NCBI GenBank assembly: GCA_019916065.1
Contig: CM034236.1
Location: forward strand, 21,345,508 to 21,409,507
Direction of reading: 5' to 3'
From: Vitellaria paradoxa
Taxonomy: Eukaryota > Streptophyta > Magnoliopsida > Ericales > Sapotaceae
Length of the DNA stretch: 64,000 nucleotides
Positions 23,601 through 34,373 of this stretch are shown here, piece by piece. The position numbers were made by a program, and so were the translations under genes. The notes beneath the pieces were generated by a model. The model had not been told where the DNA came from. It worked only from the letters and a program-made list of their open reading frames with translations, and made no database searches. Every line of letters starts with the position of its first letter. Position 1 is the stretch's first letter.

Positions 23601-26600
23601 GTAAGAAGTTATTTTATAGCTTTTTATATGAGTATTATTTTAGGTTAATAAAATTATGGAATATCAATTTTAGTATACATTGTACCTTGTAGTAATGTTA
23701 GTTGGCTAAATTATGCTAAAATTGTGAATATCATCATAAAAAGGCACATTGCTACAAATTAATAATTTAAAAAGTTAATATGTGATGTTTTATTTCAATT
23801 GATGAAATCAAAGTGATATTGGATCATAATTTAGATATTAGTCTTATAAATTTAGCCTAATTTTTCAAATGTTTCATTTAATCATAAGTTGAAGGGGCTA
23901 TTTTTTTTACCGAAAAGGAAATAGTCAAGGCTCTTGTTTGGCAAATACTCATAGACAAGCATCTTATCTATTCCTTCAACACAACGGCCCAACAATGTGA
24001 CCAAGTTTGTGTGCTGAACTTGCGATAGAACTTTGACCTCGTTCGTGGCCTCTCTCAATTCTTGTCTCAAATCAACTGATAGCTTTTTCACAGCCACTTC
24101 TTGACCATCTGGCATCAACCCCTGCAAGACAAAATACATAAAAAATAATAAATAAATAAATAAATAAAATAAAATTAGTTGGGCACGCATACATGATTGG
24201 ATATTTTGACAAGGCTGAACGTAAAAAATTTAGGTCCTAAACTGAAATATTCGATGAAACCTATCTAAAAAGAAAATTCTTCTTTAAAAATCTCATCTCA
24301 TCCTTTTTTAGCAACAAAATTACTCAGTAAAGTTTAATATTCACTGCATTCTAACATATTATTTGATGAATATTATAACTAAATTATTTAATCTATCTTG
24401 TGACATAGTCGATCTTACGTAAGATTTTAGTAATTTTAATTTCTAAAAATTTCTTTCAGTAAAAATAACGGCTATCTTCTAAATATAATTAATAATATTC
24501 TATAAGAAATAGATGTATTTGAGAAAGAATATAATATTTTATGTAATCTAAAAAAATATTATATATTATTTTCTTATTTTATTATTTGTTTGTGTTAATA
24601 CAAATTTAAAATATTTATTTGTATATCATTTTTATCTATTAGTATATACTTTTATATCATATATAGAGTTTAAAATAATTGTTTTAGATAAAAAGTGTAG
24701 CAAAACTAAAAAGGAGTCTAACATTAATAAGAGATAGAGCTCAAAAAGTTATCATGAATTATAAAAATAAAAAGTTTAGAGAAGAACGTTTTGGAGCTAA
24801 AAAAAATATTATTTTGCAGTGATTTGATGCAATCGAACTTAAAGACATTAAACTATGTTCAATAAATTAATCAATTAAACGAGAAGGAATGGAAATTTGA
24901 TAGAGCATGCATAATCTTGATTAATTGGCAAAAAAACGTATAAGGTGATGACATAATTTAATAAAATCTAAGCCTGACCACTTTATTTTTCTTTTAATAA
25001 ATATAATTAAATTGTGTTTGTGTTTATAGATTTGAAATAAAAAGTAATTGACAATAATTAACAAAAGAGATTAACCTAAATATAGGTTTGATAGGGATAC
25101 CGAGTTAATTAATCTTGAAAAAATGGACATTAAAGTATATCACGTTGGATTCAAAATAGTTATGCGCAGCTGGTTTTATAATAGGTGGAATAAAAATTCA
25201 TCTATTTTAAATTTTAAATTTTCAGTTAATTAAAATGTAATTTTTGGTTTAAATTTTTATTTTTTGAAAATTTTTTAATAAAAAATAATACACAAATATT
25301 ATATTATATTTTTTACATTTATATAATTTGTATTATTTTACTTTTTATATCGTAAGCATATAATTTTTTATTTTTATTTTTATTTTTTTTATTACTGAGT
25401 TTTAGTGGGTTTAATTGGTTTAACCCATAATTGGGAGTCGGTAACAAGATGAGAGAGTTTAACTAAGAATGACAATGGGTTAGGGTAAAGGTAGGTATTC
25501 TCATCCCCATACAAATATCTTATTATAAAATTGACATAACTATTCGACGGATAATTTAAACCAATCACTATTCTAAAAATTAACGAGTATCTAATTACTT
25601 GCTTTTTTTCTCCAATACAAAATATTAACATTATCCTTCAAATATAAGGTTTTCTAAAAACTAATATATGATATAAATATATAATTACACATTTTAACTC
25701 CAAATATTTTATACATCAAAAACAAAGAAAAATAAAATTCATATTTTATATTGGACAATAAAAATGATACTCGATGATAGATAATTGGGGCATGACAATA
25801 TACTTGCCAATCTCCAATTTAACAAGTAATTCATTTGTATCTGTAAACCGGTCTCATTACTCGTTAATTTTAAAAATACTCATCCCTATAAAGGAATGGT
25901 GGATCAAAAATTAAAATCCCTAAGTTCAACCTCCCAAGAGATGAGAAGGTTTTTTTTATTAAAATTAGGGAAGAATTGAAGCTAAACCCACCTAAAATAG
26001 GAATGGTAATAAAGTAAGTAAAAATCTTGATTAAGATCTTACCATAATTGGCAGGGGTGGAGAGAAAAAAACTAAAATTTAATTAGGTTTGTAGGATAAA
26101 TTATTTGCCCTACCCAATTTAAGTTTATAATTATAAAAATTACTCTAACTAGCTTCATTTTATATATTGAGAAGTTTAAATATTAGCGATGTAATGTATA
26201 TTTTTAGTATTTTATTAATTTATATATTGGTATTTTTATTTTTTAATTAATAATTAATTTTTATATATTTTGTTTATTACATTACATTTTTTTTGGTGAA
26301 TACATTAAATCTAAAGTTAATAATAAAATATCAGCATCGTTTGCTTTGTTATTAAAATAAAAAAAATCTCTGAAACTTTTAAAAATCTTTAAAACTCTTT
26401 AACATATTTTAACTATCTCGTACTTCTCTATAAATTTTTATATATATCTATATATCTCAACAAATTTTTATAAATCCCAATAATTTTTTCACAAACCTCA
26501 ATAATTTTTAACAAAATTTAATGAATCTTACATAAATCCAGAGAAATGGACCGAAAAAAAGTTTCCACGGTCTCTGTCTCTAACTTTTTCACACCGAAAT

Positions 26601-27321
26601 TAAAAAGTTTAACAACTTTTAAAAAATTTCTGACATAAATCCGTAAGAACGGATCCAAAAAATCATTCTCACAGTTTCTCTTTCCAACTTTTTACGGCAA
26701 AAGTCTAACAGTTTAATAACTTTAAAAAAAAAATTGGTATAAATTTGTGTAAACAGACCCAAAGCACCATTTTCAATGTTTCTCTCTTCAATTACTTATC
26801 ATAAAATTCTAAAAATTACACTATTCATCTAAAAAAAAAAGATAATTTATGTTAAAAACTCAAATATTAAAAATTATCTCAAATCATATTTTTTTGTTAT
26901 TTTTTATTATTTTTTATCACCCCAAACACTACCATTATTAATTTTAGCGGGGTTGGGAGATGGGATGGAGAATTACTTGGTAAGACAGAATTTAGTGAAG
27001 GGGTTTAGCCTCGTATCCGCCCATTACCGTCCCTAGCCTTCCAATCCCTCGCCCGGATACACATCAGTAAATGAAATTTCAGTAATTTCAGCAAACATGA
27101 AGGGCAGTTCGGCAGTCAAGCCAATCCAATACGAAACATACCTTGTAGACCAGACCGAAGCCGCCGGGACCAAACTGGTCCAACTGGCAGGAAAAATCGA
27201 CGGCAACTTTGAGAGCGGGGAAGATTTGGAAGAACAACTGCCAGAAGTCTCCTTCGCCAACGGCGGATTTCGGCGGTGCCTTATGGAAGCGACCGCACAA
27301 GCAGCAGGAGAGAAACCCCAT
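20694..27321 (-). CDS. CRK-lineage receptor-like cytoplasmic kinase with altered catalytic motifs (probable pseudokinase)
   Basis: Five minus-strand exons with GT/AG borders join in frame to 367 residues: 27321-27142, 24121-23911, 23279-23042, 22758-22608 and 21017-20694 (1104 nt with stop). The protein starts [10 protein letters not shown], a putative N-myristoylation/palmitoylation signal, with no ectodomain or membrane span, so a membrane-anchored receptor-like cytoplasmic kinase is inferred. Kinase motifs: glycine loop [10 protein letters not shown] (51-60), VAVKK (Lys72), APE (214-216), DVFSFG, all resembling cysteine-rich receptor-like kinases (At1g70740/CRK10 type). The HRD motif is HGD (167-169) and DFG is NFT (187-189), so the Mg-binding aspartate is lost. 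Catalysis is therefore unlikely, while the open frame and clean splice sites suggest the gene may still be expressed. Intron 1 is about 3 kb; intron 4 holds a MITE. Start choice: the only ATG giving the acylation signal. Confidence 0.85.
21148..21604. mobile_element. hAT-like MITE in intron 4 of the kinase gene
   Basis: Begins TAGGGGGCGAAAAC and ends TTTCTACTCTTA, with degenerate TAGGGGTG-type termini. The inside has the GAGCTCGAA-rich composition common in plant hAT MITEs (CTCGGTTCGAAC, GCCGAGCTCGAATAACTC). The 8-bp flanks are TAAGAACG (21140-21147) and TAAGAAGG (21605-21612), seven of eight identical, the length expected for hAT. Confidence 0.75.
24122..27141 (-). other. Intron 1 of the kinase gene
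   Basis: Three kilobases of very AT-rich sequence between the glycine-loop exon and the VAVKK exon, with a GTATG donor at 27141 and a TTGCAG acceptor at 24122. A GGGTTAGGGTAAAGG-type patch at 25465-25520 and a CATCCCTA-like patch near 25880 may be remnants of a small transposon. No other gene is seen. Confidence 0.8.
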
Positions 27322-27488
27322 GGGAGATGGAGAAATCAATTGGATGAACAGCTAGCGGAGGGGGCAATCCAAAAAGTCTGTGATCACAATTGAATTGAGA
27401 TGAAGGGGAAGGCAATTGAGTAAAAATATAAAGTTGACCTACTACTTCTATTATTATGTTTCGAATCTCACTGATTGGTTTGTCTGTT

Positions 27489-27612
27489 GTTAAGCAACGA
27501 CTGTGTCGAATCAAATACGAGTCTTCGTCGACTTTTCTGTGAATTCGACAGTTAAGCGACGACTGTGTCGAATCAAATAGGAGTCTTCGTCGACTTTTCC
27601 GTGAAGTCGACG
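27489..27612. repeat. 62-bp tandem duplication upstream of the kinase start
   Basis: Two copies at 27489-27550 and 27551-27612, differing at only a few bases and containing GACTGTGTCGAATCAAATA and GAGTCTTCGTCGACTTTTC. They lie 168-291 bp upstream of the kinase ATG on its promoter side. Confidence 0.85.
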
Positions 27613-28257
27613 CCGTGGTCCTCCCGTCGTTTACCTTTCCGAAGATTACTTTGGCTTGTTTTGTGAATGATTAGCGCTATTTTTTTTTCCAGTTTTTTTA
27701 TTAAAATTTTTTTAAGTTATTAACATTTAAAAAAATAAGTAAAAAGAAAAAGAAAATATTTACTGATGAAAAAAAGAGTATTCTGATATAAATAAAAAAA
27801 AATTAAATTTTGGTAAAAAAAAAATAAATTGAAAGGGAAAAAAAAAAGGTTGAATTAATCCGTCTTCAACCGTCTTTAAAATAATATGAATACAGTTGTA
27901 TTCATGGTCCGTTGATTTTCTCCTGTCATTCATAGTAGTTTTATCTTCAAGTTGGAAAAATATAACATCTTTGGCCATTCATACTAAAATCACCTCCCGT
28001 CATGTGTTGCAATTCTTTATTTATTATTTTTTTTTTTCTCATGGTTGGAAAAATATAAAATGATTTTAGGCGTTACATTAAGGGTTTGTCGTAATTCTCT
28101 TTAAGTCAAAATTAAAGTAAATTTCACACATCACTATTCAATATGTGAGTCCAAATTAAAATTATTTCATGTAAATATTAATGTCCTTCATTCACTTCTT
28201 CAAATGCATTAATTTTTGTGAAGAAACTCAATTATTTATAAGGAAAAGGGTCTCAAT
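27613..28257. other. Non-coding AT-rich region
   Basis: Upstream of the kinase gene; nothing supported apart from homopolymer-rich DNA. Confidence 0.6.
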
Positions 28258-28772
28258 TAGGGATGATCATCTCGTTCGACGCATCCATACCTTACCCGAT
28301 TTTCACTTTAAACGGGTAGGGGATTCGAAAATTTTTTAAGTATTGAGTAAGGTATGGGGACATTTTTTTTTAAAATTTCGAGAATCAGATAAAATACAGG
28401 CATGAGTTTGCCCCCGAAACTAACTTGTATTAATGGCCTTAGACTTAAATTTGAAGGCTGAAACTTGAATTGTTACTTATGTAGTTATATTTGAATCTAG
28501 AATTTAGACTTTATATTTAAGCAGTTAGGCTTGTAGAATTTGAAATTTTTGGAATTTGGACTTGAATATGTAATCTGAAATTTAGAATTTTTGTATTCTT
28601 TTTTTTTTCCCCCATTTCGAGTACCTGATTTCCACAGGGATTCCTGTTCCTTATTTGGGTCAAGCATAGGGGATAAAAATAAATCCCCGGTAAGGATCTA
28701 GTTGGGTATGTGGATTGCTTTGGGTTCGAGGATAGGTGTACCTGTCCCCTATTCATCCCTTGGCCATCCCTA
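28258..28772. mobile_element. hAT-like MITE with TAGGGATG termini
   Basis: Starts TAGGGATGATC and ends GGCCATCCCTA, giving 8-9 bp terminal inverted repeats. The 8-bp flanks GTCTCAAT (28250-28257) and GTCTCTGT (28773-28780) agree at six of eight positions. The inside contains ACGGGTAGGGG and GGGGATAAAAATAAATCCCC strings near the ends. It appears to be in the same broad family as the element at 31709-32360. Confidence 0.7.
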
Positions 28773-28777
28773 GTCTC

Positions 28778-29077
28778 TGTTAGAATAAAAGAAAAAGAAA
28801 AGAATTATGTATTAATATTGATGATTGTGTATGAGAATGCAAGGTTACAAGGTCCCTTATATAAGAGGACAATAATCTTAATCCTGATAGGAGATAGTAA
28901 TCTTAATTATGATAGGATATACAAAATAAGGAATACATAAATTAAGGAATACTAATTATATATATTACTAAATCTAATAGTCTTAACCTTAAAATCTATG
29001 TGTTAAGGTAAGGAAAATTCATCTCTTATATGTGAGAATAATTTTTCTAATGAGTCAATATAGGACAACTTCTAACA
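28778..29077. mobile_element. Possible short solo LTR (TGTTAGAA...TTCTAACA)
   Basis: A 300-bp segment begins TGTTAGAATA and ends ACTTCTAACA, as Copia-type LTRs often do. No convincing target duplication was found. Its right third is repeated in inverted orientation at 29137-29243, so it could be half of a rearranged element. Confidence 0.4.
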
Positions 29078-29243
29078 GCCCTCAACACAATCTGTATTGT
29101 ACCCATATCCATGCGAGACAGTGCAAATTGTAGTGAGAATTGTTAGAAGTTGTCCAATATTGACCCATCAAAAAAGTTGTTCCCCCATTTAAGAGATAGA
29201 TTTCCCTCACCTTAACACTTAGATTTTAAAGTTGAGACCCATT
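28975..29243. repeat. Inverted repeat with arms of about 100 bp
   Basis: The arm at about 28975-29077 (containing TGTGTTAAGGTAAGG and GGACAACTTCTAACA) is repeated inverted at about 29137-29243 (TGTTAGAAGTTGTCC ... CCTTAACACTTAGATTTTA). A spacer of about 60 bp separates them. The inner 28 bp differ at only two positions; the outer parts diverge more. Confidence 0.85.
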
Positions 29244-29814
29244 CTCTTATATTTTATTAAATTTTTTTACAATTTCAAAGTTATCATGGGGTCTAACTCG
29301 TGTTTGCTTGTTCAAATATATTATAAGATAATTTTTAATGGTTTTTAAGCTAATTTTGAATGCTTGGATTAATCCTTCAAAAGTATTCAAGTTTTATAAG
29401 GATTTATAAAAAGAGAAAAGCTAGATTGGTCAACCCAACATCACTTGCTCACCTGGGCTCAGAATTGAAGATTAAGGTTGGCTTGCCTGAAACTTGGGTT
29501 AACCTAACACTTAAATTTTTGAGATTTTTGGAGGTCGGTCACTATTTATGGACTTATAAGGATTTAAATCATACCAAAAAAATTTGTGTGTAAATAAGTC
29601 ACACTTGCAACAAAAAGACGAAAAAAGACATCACGCGTTTTTCACCACATTTCAAAACTGCCAGTTTTATCCGAAAATAGTGCACACTTCACTCATAACT
29701 TCCGCGACTTTCTATCTTCTTTACAAGGTAAGTAAAACCGATTTTTGGAAACAAAATCAAAACTATTTGGAAAAAACCTAAATCAATCATCATTCCTAAA
29801 TATCTTTATTTTTT

Positions 29815-30545
29815 CGGATTTTGAAACAGTACCGGTACTGTTTTGAAAATAACTCAAAATGCTAATCAACCCCATAGATTTCTCTTGCCCAAAACTTGTC
29901 ATCTACTTATAATTCATGGTGCTGTTTTGAAAACAGTACTGGTACTGTTTTAGACCGGTACTATTTTCATACTACCTAAAAAACATCAATTGATACATAA
30001 CACAAACTAATCATACAAGCCAATATCATCATATTTTTTGAAACAGTACCGGTACTATTTTGAAGATAGCTCAAAAAGCCCATCGGCCCCATAGATTTCT
30101 CTTACCCTTAAAACTCGTCATCTGCTTATAATTTATGATGCTGTTTTGAAAACAGTACCGGTACTGTTTTCATATTACCTAAAAAACATCAATCGATACA
30201 TAACACAAACCAACCATACGAGCCAACATCATTATATTTTTTGAAACAGTACCGGTACTATTTTGAAGATAGCTCAAAATGTTGATCAGCCCAATAGATT
30301 TCTCTTGCCCTTAAAACTCGTCATCTGCTTATAATTCATGGTGCTATTTTAAAAACAGTACCGGTACTGTTAAACAGTACCGATAAAACGATACTGTTTT
30401 GGACCGGTACTGTTGTCATACTACCTAAAAAACATCAATCGATACATAACACAAACCAACCATACGAGTCAACATCATCATATTTTTTTAAAAAGTACCG
30501 GTACTATTTTGAAAATAGCTCAAAACGCCAATCGGCAAAATCAAT
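29815..30545 (+). repeat. Tandem array of 200-250-bp units carrying a 20-bp palindrome
   Basis: Three full units and a partial fourth begin with GAAACAGTACCGGTACT at 29823, 30040, 30243 and (changed) 30488. Each unit holds two copies of the perfect palindrome AAACAGTACCGGTACTGTTT or a one-to-two-base variant, one at the start and one about 110 bp further. Between them lie conserved CCCATAGATTTCTCTTGCCC and CATCAATCGATACATAACAC blocks. Unit 3 has an extra expanded palindrome cluster at 30353-30415. Confidence 0.9.
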
Positions 30546-31708
30546 CTATAAAGAAGATAGGCCAAATAAGTTCTATCTTCTTAATATCTTCACGACTAAA
30601 ATTGTAAATAATGAAACTGAAAACAAGGAAAGAAAAAAAAAACGGAAGAAGCTTGATTCTCGGTAAATCATATCTTCACGTGATTCCCGAAATTCTCGGA
30701 AATAACTTGTGTAACTTTGTTATAGAAATAAAGGATATTATCGATATATTAGAAATTATATTTAAAACAAACTCGTGAGACCCACTCAAAAGTGTAACTT
30801 AAATACAAAACTTTCCACATTAATGTGACTTAAAAGCAATACTTTTTTTTTTTGTGTGACTAATAGATTTAAAAGATTACAAAGTATGACTTGGATATAA
30901 TGTTTCGTAAATTTTTTTGTCAGCAGTTAAAATTTATATTTATTTATTTAAGTTTAAATTCAAAATCTAACCAACAAAATTGTCTATTATTTTTTGATTT
31001 GTGTGTTTGAACAATTATAATTGTTTTTTTTTCCCTCCAACAGTCATCATCGGTGCAAAAAATATATATCTATTCCCTTCAAAATACATGGAGAGGTGTG
31101 TCTATTTCCTTCAAAATACATGGCCAACACTTTGTTTATCTTTTAAGAAAAGACAATGATTTTTTTTTTTTTTATAAATTGCATGCATTCTTATAGTGTT
31201 TCCCATCATCGAAACACTTGCAAATTTGATTGGGCATTAAATATTGGGAGTATTGACACAAATTTCGATAAGAAAACATTTGGAGTTTTTGTTGAAACTT
31301 ATGTTTATAAATTATCATTGACCCATAGCAGTGTTAATTTTTTTCATTAATAGACTTCTTTTTGTGATTTGTTCTCCTATTAATTAAAAAAATAAAAATT
31401 AAAAACATATTATTGTAAAAAAGTTGAGAGAACTCATATTTTTGTTGACACATTTGGGATTTAAAAACCTTTTAGATTCAAAAAAGTTTTTGATAAAAAA
31501 TTTGCATTATAAAGTTTATGTGAACCTTTTACCTATAAGTCATTTTCACAACTATGTCATAAATCTTCAAACGTTGAGCCTTGAGAGTGATAGACACCTT
31601 TGGCCTTTTTGCTATTTTCTTCGGTTTTTAGCCCATTTTTTGACAGAGTTTTCCTCTATTTATAAAGAATCTCAGACAATAATCCATTAAAAAAATTATA
31701 AAAAAATC
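30546..31708. other. Non-coding AT-rich region
   Basis: Only short open frames without recognisable similarity. A small direct repeat TCCCTTCAAAATACATGG / TTCCTTCAAAATACATGG lies at 31073-31123. Confidence 0.55.
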
Positions 31709-32360
31709 TAGGGATGTTAAATATACCCGTACCCGATGGGTACTCGCTTCACCCGCCCCGTTCGGGGAGAGTATAAGGATGTTAATAGCGGGGACGGGGA
31801 CGGGTAAGGAGATTTGAAATGTTACACGCACGGGTAGGGGGACAGGGACAGGGACAGGTACGATAGTCCCCACCCCGCCCCTCCGCTCCGCCCGTACCCG
31901 TTTAAATATTTTTTTTGTTAATTTTGTTAGCGTGATGATTCCTTTAAAAGTCCCACATCGGTTTCTCACAAATAAGTGAAGGTCTTGTGAGGTTATAAAT
32001 AAATACCACTTCATCTTTGATTAAGTGTATCAGTCACAGTCAAATATTATATATATATTTTTAATTTTTATTTAATATATATATGTAATATATTTTTTTA
32101 TTTAATATATATAATATTAATAATAATTTTAAATATTTATTTTATACATATAATATATAATTTGTAATAATTAATAAACTTGGCAGATAAACGGAGATGG
32201 GAATGGAGAATTCATTATTTTGTGGGGAAGCGTATGGGGAAAATTTTTTTCCCCAAAACGGGGATGGGGACGAGGACGGGGACGGGTAAGGGTATTGCTC
32301 AACGAGAACGAAGACGAAGAAGGTCATACCCGCCTCATACTCGCCCCGTTGACATCCCTA
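31709..32360. mobile_element. hAT-like MITE with GGGGAC-rich ends and TAGGGATGT termini
   Basis: Begins TAGGGATGTT and ends GACATCCCTA, near-perfect 10-bp terminal inverted repeats. The flanks are AAAAAATC on the left and AAAAAAATC on the right, consistent with an 8-bp duplication in an A-run that has since slipped by one base. Both ends contain degenerate GGGGACGGGGACGGG hexamer runs in opposite relation (for example 31790-31870 and 32215-32300). The centre is AT-rich and contains a snRNA-type promoter motif. Confidence 0.7.
31950..32000 (+). promoter_or_regulatory. Plant snRNA-type promoter motif: USE plus TATA
   Basis: GTCCCACATCG (31950-31960) is a full match to the upstream sequence element RTCCCACATCG of plant snRNA genes. 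A TATAAAT box follows at 31994-32000 after 33 bp. That spacing is the one known for RNA-polymerase-II-type snRNA genes (U1, U2, U4, U5); polymerase-III-type genes have about ten bases less. No known snRNA sequence follows at the expected start near 32025-32030. Confidence 0.55.
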
Positions 32361-32900
32361 AAAAAAATCTATAATAAATGGGAGACTCTATAAATAAAGG
32401 AAATTAAAAAAAATCTATAAAGAAACTTTTTTTTTTTTTTTTTGGGAGACCTATTTAACATCGGCCCAATTTTATAATTCTTATTTACTGGGCTCGATTT
32501 GTCCAACATCCTGCGGGTAGATAATTATTATTTTTTTAATCCCTACGAAATTTGTATTGCCTTGAACTGCTCACAAGATAATTTAAATTCAACCAAAATC
32601 TAAATAAACTTTACTTTTGAATTGTCTTCGTCGTCGTCGCTGTTGGGCTTACATTAACCATTGAATTGGAATCTCAATTACCAAATAAGCAAGGACTCTT
32701 ACCTCTTCATCAAGATGAGATTTGCCGAAAAACATCCTTAGTTATCCGTTTAATTTTTTTTGAAGTTTAATTATCTTTTTACTCCTTGTAATAAAAATTA
32801 CTTAGATCTCCTAAATAATAAAGAAAATTACTTAAATTTTTAAAGTTTTAAAAATTTACTTTTACATTTAATTACGGAAATATGACTTGCCTAGTGGGGC
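32361..32900. other. Non-coding region
   Basis: AT-rich with a poly-T tract (32428-32443) and a short GTCGTCGTCGC run at 32628-32640. No gene is supported. Confidence 0.5.
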
Positions 32901-33220
32901 ACATGCTCACTTTTAAAAAAAAATAAAAATTTATTACCTCTATTATTTTATTTTTTCTATTGATATTATCTTGTGTCCACTTAAGAGAGAAAAATTATTT
33001 CAATACTAATTGTGCCTACTTAAGAAAAGAAAAAAATTGAGTCCAATACCAGTTGTGGGCACATGCCCACTTTTAAAAAAAATAAAAATTTATTACCTCT
33101 ATTATTTTATTTTTTCTATTGATATTATCTTCTGTCCACTTAAGAGAAAAAAATTATTTCAATACCAATTGTGCCTACTTAAGAAAAAAAAAAATTTAGT
33201 CCAATACTAGTTGTGACCAC
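32901..33220 (+). repeat. 160-bp tandem duplication
   Basis: Copies at 32901-33060 and 33061-33220 share ACATGCYCACTTTTAAAA, CTATTATTTTATTTTTTCTA and GTGCCTACTTAAGAAAA with a few differences. The array lies between the MITE and the SEC12-like remnants. Confidence 0.9.
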
Positions 33221-33533
33221 CTAAAGAAAAGAGAAAAAAAAAATTTAACTAAATACACACAAGCAATTGTACCGAATTCACCCAATACAACTAAAAAATA
33301 TCTGGTCCCACTTTGATTCCCTCCCTCTCTCTCTCTCTCATTTATGTATCTTATAATTATTGTCCACCCACGTAAGAAAATTTTGTCAAAAACAATGATT
33401 TTAACTCTTATTAGTTTTTAAAATTTCATTTATACTTGTGGATTTGATATTCGTGACTCTTGGTTCGCAACAGTTTTGCAGGAAGTAAATTTCTTTAGAT
33501 AAAAAAGGAGGAAGGCCTCTGATAAGTGTGCAC
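33221..33533. other. Non-coding stretch, possible intron of the SEC12-like remnant
   Basis: Contains a (CT)n run at 33321-33341. No coding is visible; the expected downstream exons of the SEC12-like gene were not found here. Confidence 0.5.
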
Positions 33534-34373
33534 CTCGCATAGCAGTGATGTAGAGAACCAGATTGTCGCTGCTATTTTTCAAGAATCTCCAGAAACCAAA
33601 AACTTCATCCTGTACAGGGAAAACATAACAAATGAGTTATACGACTAAAAGTGGCACAAAGAATTTGACCATTCTTGGAAAGATAGATTCCAAAAACCTA
33701 ACTCAGAGAGACAGCCAAAAAGGTAATCAGCTAAAAGGCCCCAGAAAGAAGTAGCAAGTTAATTATCTTCTTTTCCCCAATTTTTTGTGAGGGGTTGAAA
33801 CTTGTGAGAGGGGAGGGGGTACATTAATGACAGGTCAATTTATTAAGTTGGCAGGTTGTGAGAATTAAATCTCCATGCCTGCACATAAAGGATCAAACAA
33901 TTGGACATGTCATGCGTAGCATGTTAAGACACTTACTAACCACAGGTCAAAATTTTGAAGGATAAATTACAGTGCTTGTCAAGGATTCTGCCACTCCACC
34001 AAAAATTTGTACAGAACTTGGTTCACTTGAAACATTGAGTACAAACTGTTTCTCACATTTTCCTTTGATAAAGAAGCAACAGGCGTCGATGATGTCACAT
34101 CCCAAACCCTACCAGGGGGGCACCACCTCGATCCTACTGAGACTAGAAATTTCCCATCAGGTCTGCCAGACATGGCCAAATACCATTTTTAGCAAAAGAA
34201 CTTTGCAGATGGAGCAATTTTTTCAACAGTGAAAATCAAGAATCAAAAGTTAGTTTAGTGAAGCTATTAATGTGAACCTGAAATCCAAGTCCTTCGCTGA
34301 AGCATGAGAATTAGCTTCATTAAGATTAATTTCCATGCTAGGCCACTTTAAAAACCCTTAATTTGCCATCCTA
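33534..34373 (-). pseudogene. SEC12-like WD40 protein, three downstream exons (broken gene)
   Basis: Exons on the minus strand: 34373-34278, 34162-34057 and 33609-33534, all with GT/AG borders and matching phases (AG|A joins the first two). They encode DGKLRVFK, WPSMEINLNEANSHASAKDL, PDGKFLVSVGS, GRVWDVTSSTPVASLSKEN and DEVFGFWRFLKNSSDN then LVLYITAMR. This order is characteristic of SEC12-like/PHF1 proteins: ER membrane WD40 proteins related to the SAR1 exchange factor SEC12, PHF1 acting in phosphate-transporter export. Lesions: a TAG at the first codon of exon 34373-34278 and a one-base insertion between RVFK and WPSM. The preceding exon lies beyond the Gypsy insertion at 54092-53923. Later exons and the membrane anchor are missing. 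Confidence 0.8.

Noticed and set aside
25465..25905. Possible MITE in kinase intron 1 (GGGTTAGGGTAAAGG ... CATCCCTATAAAGG)
   Set aside because: The ends do not form a convincing inverted repeat and no target duplication was found.
27097..27393. 98-codon plus-strand open frame and two overlapping minus-strand frames near the kinase start
   Set aside because: They are shadows of the kinase first exon (27142-27321, minus), which fits the family, the splice donor and the phase of exon 2.
31950..32000. U6-type polymerase III promoter
   Set aside because: The USE-TATA distance (33 bp) is too long for the plant polymerase III class, and no U6 start or T-run terminator fits.
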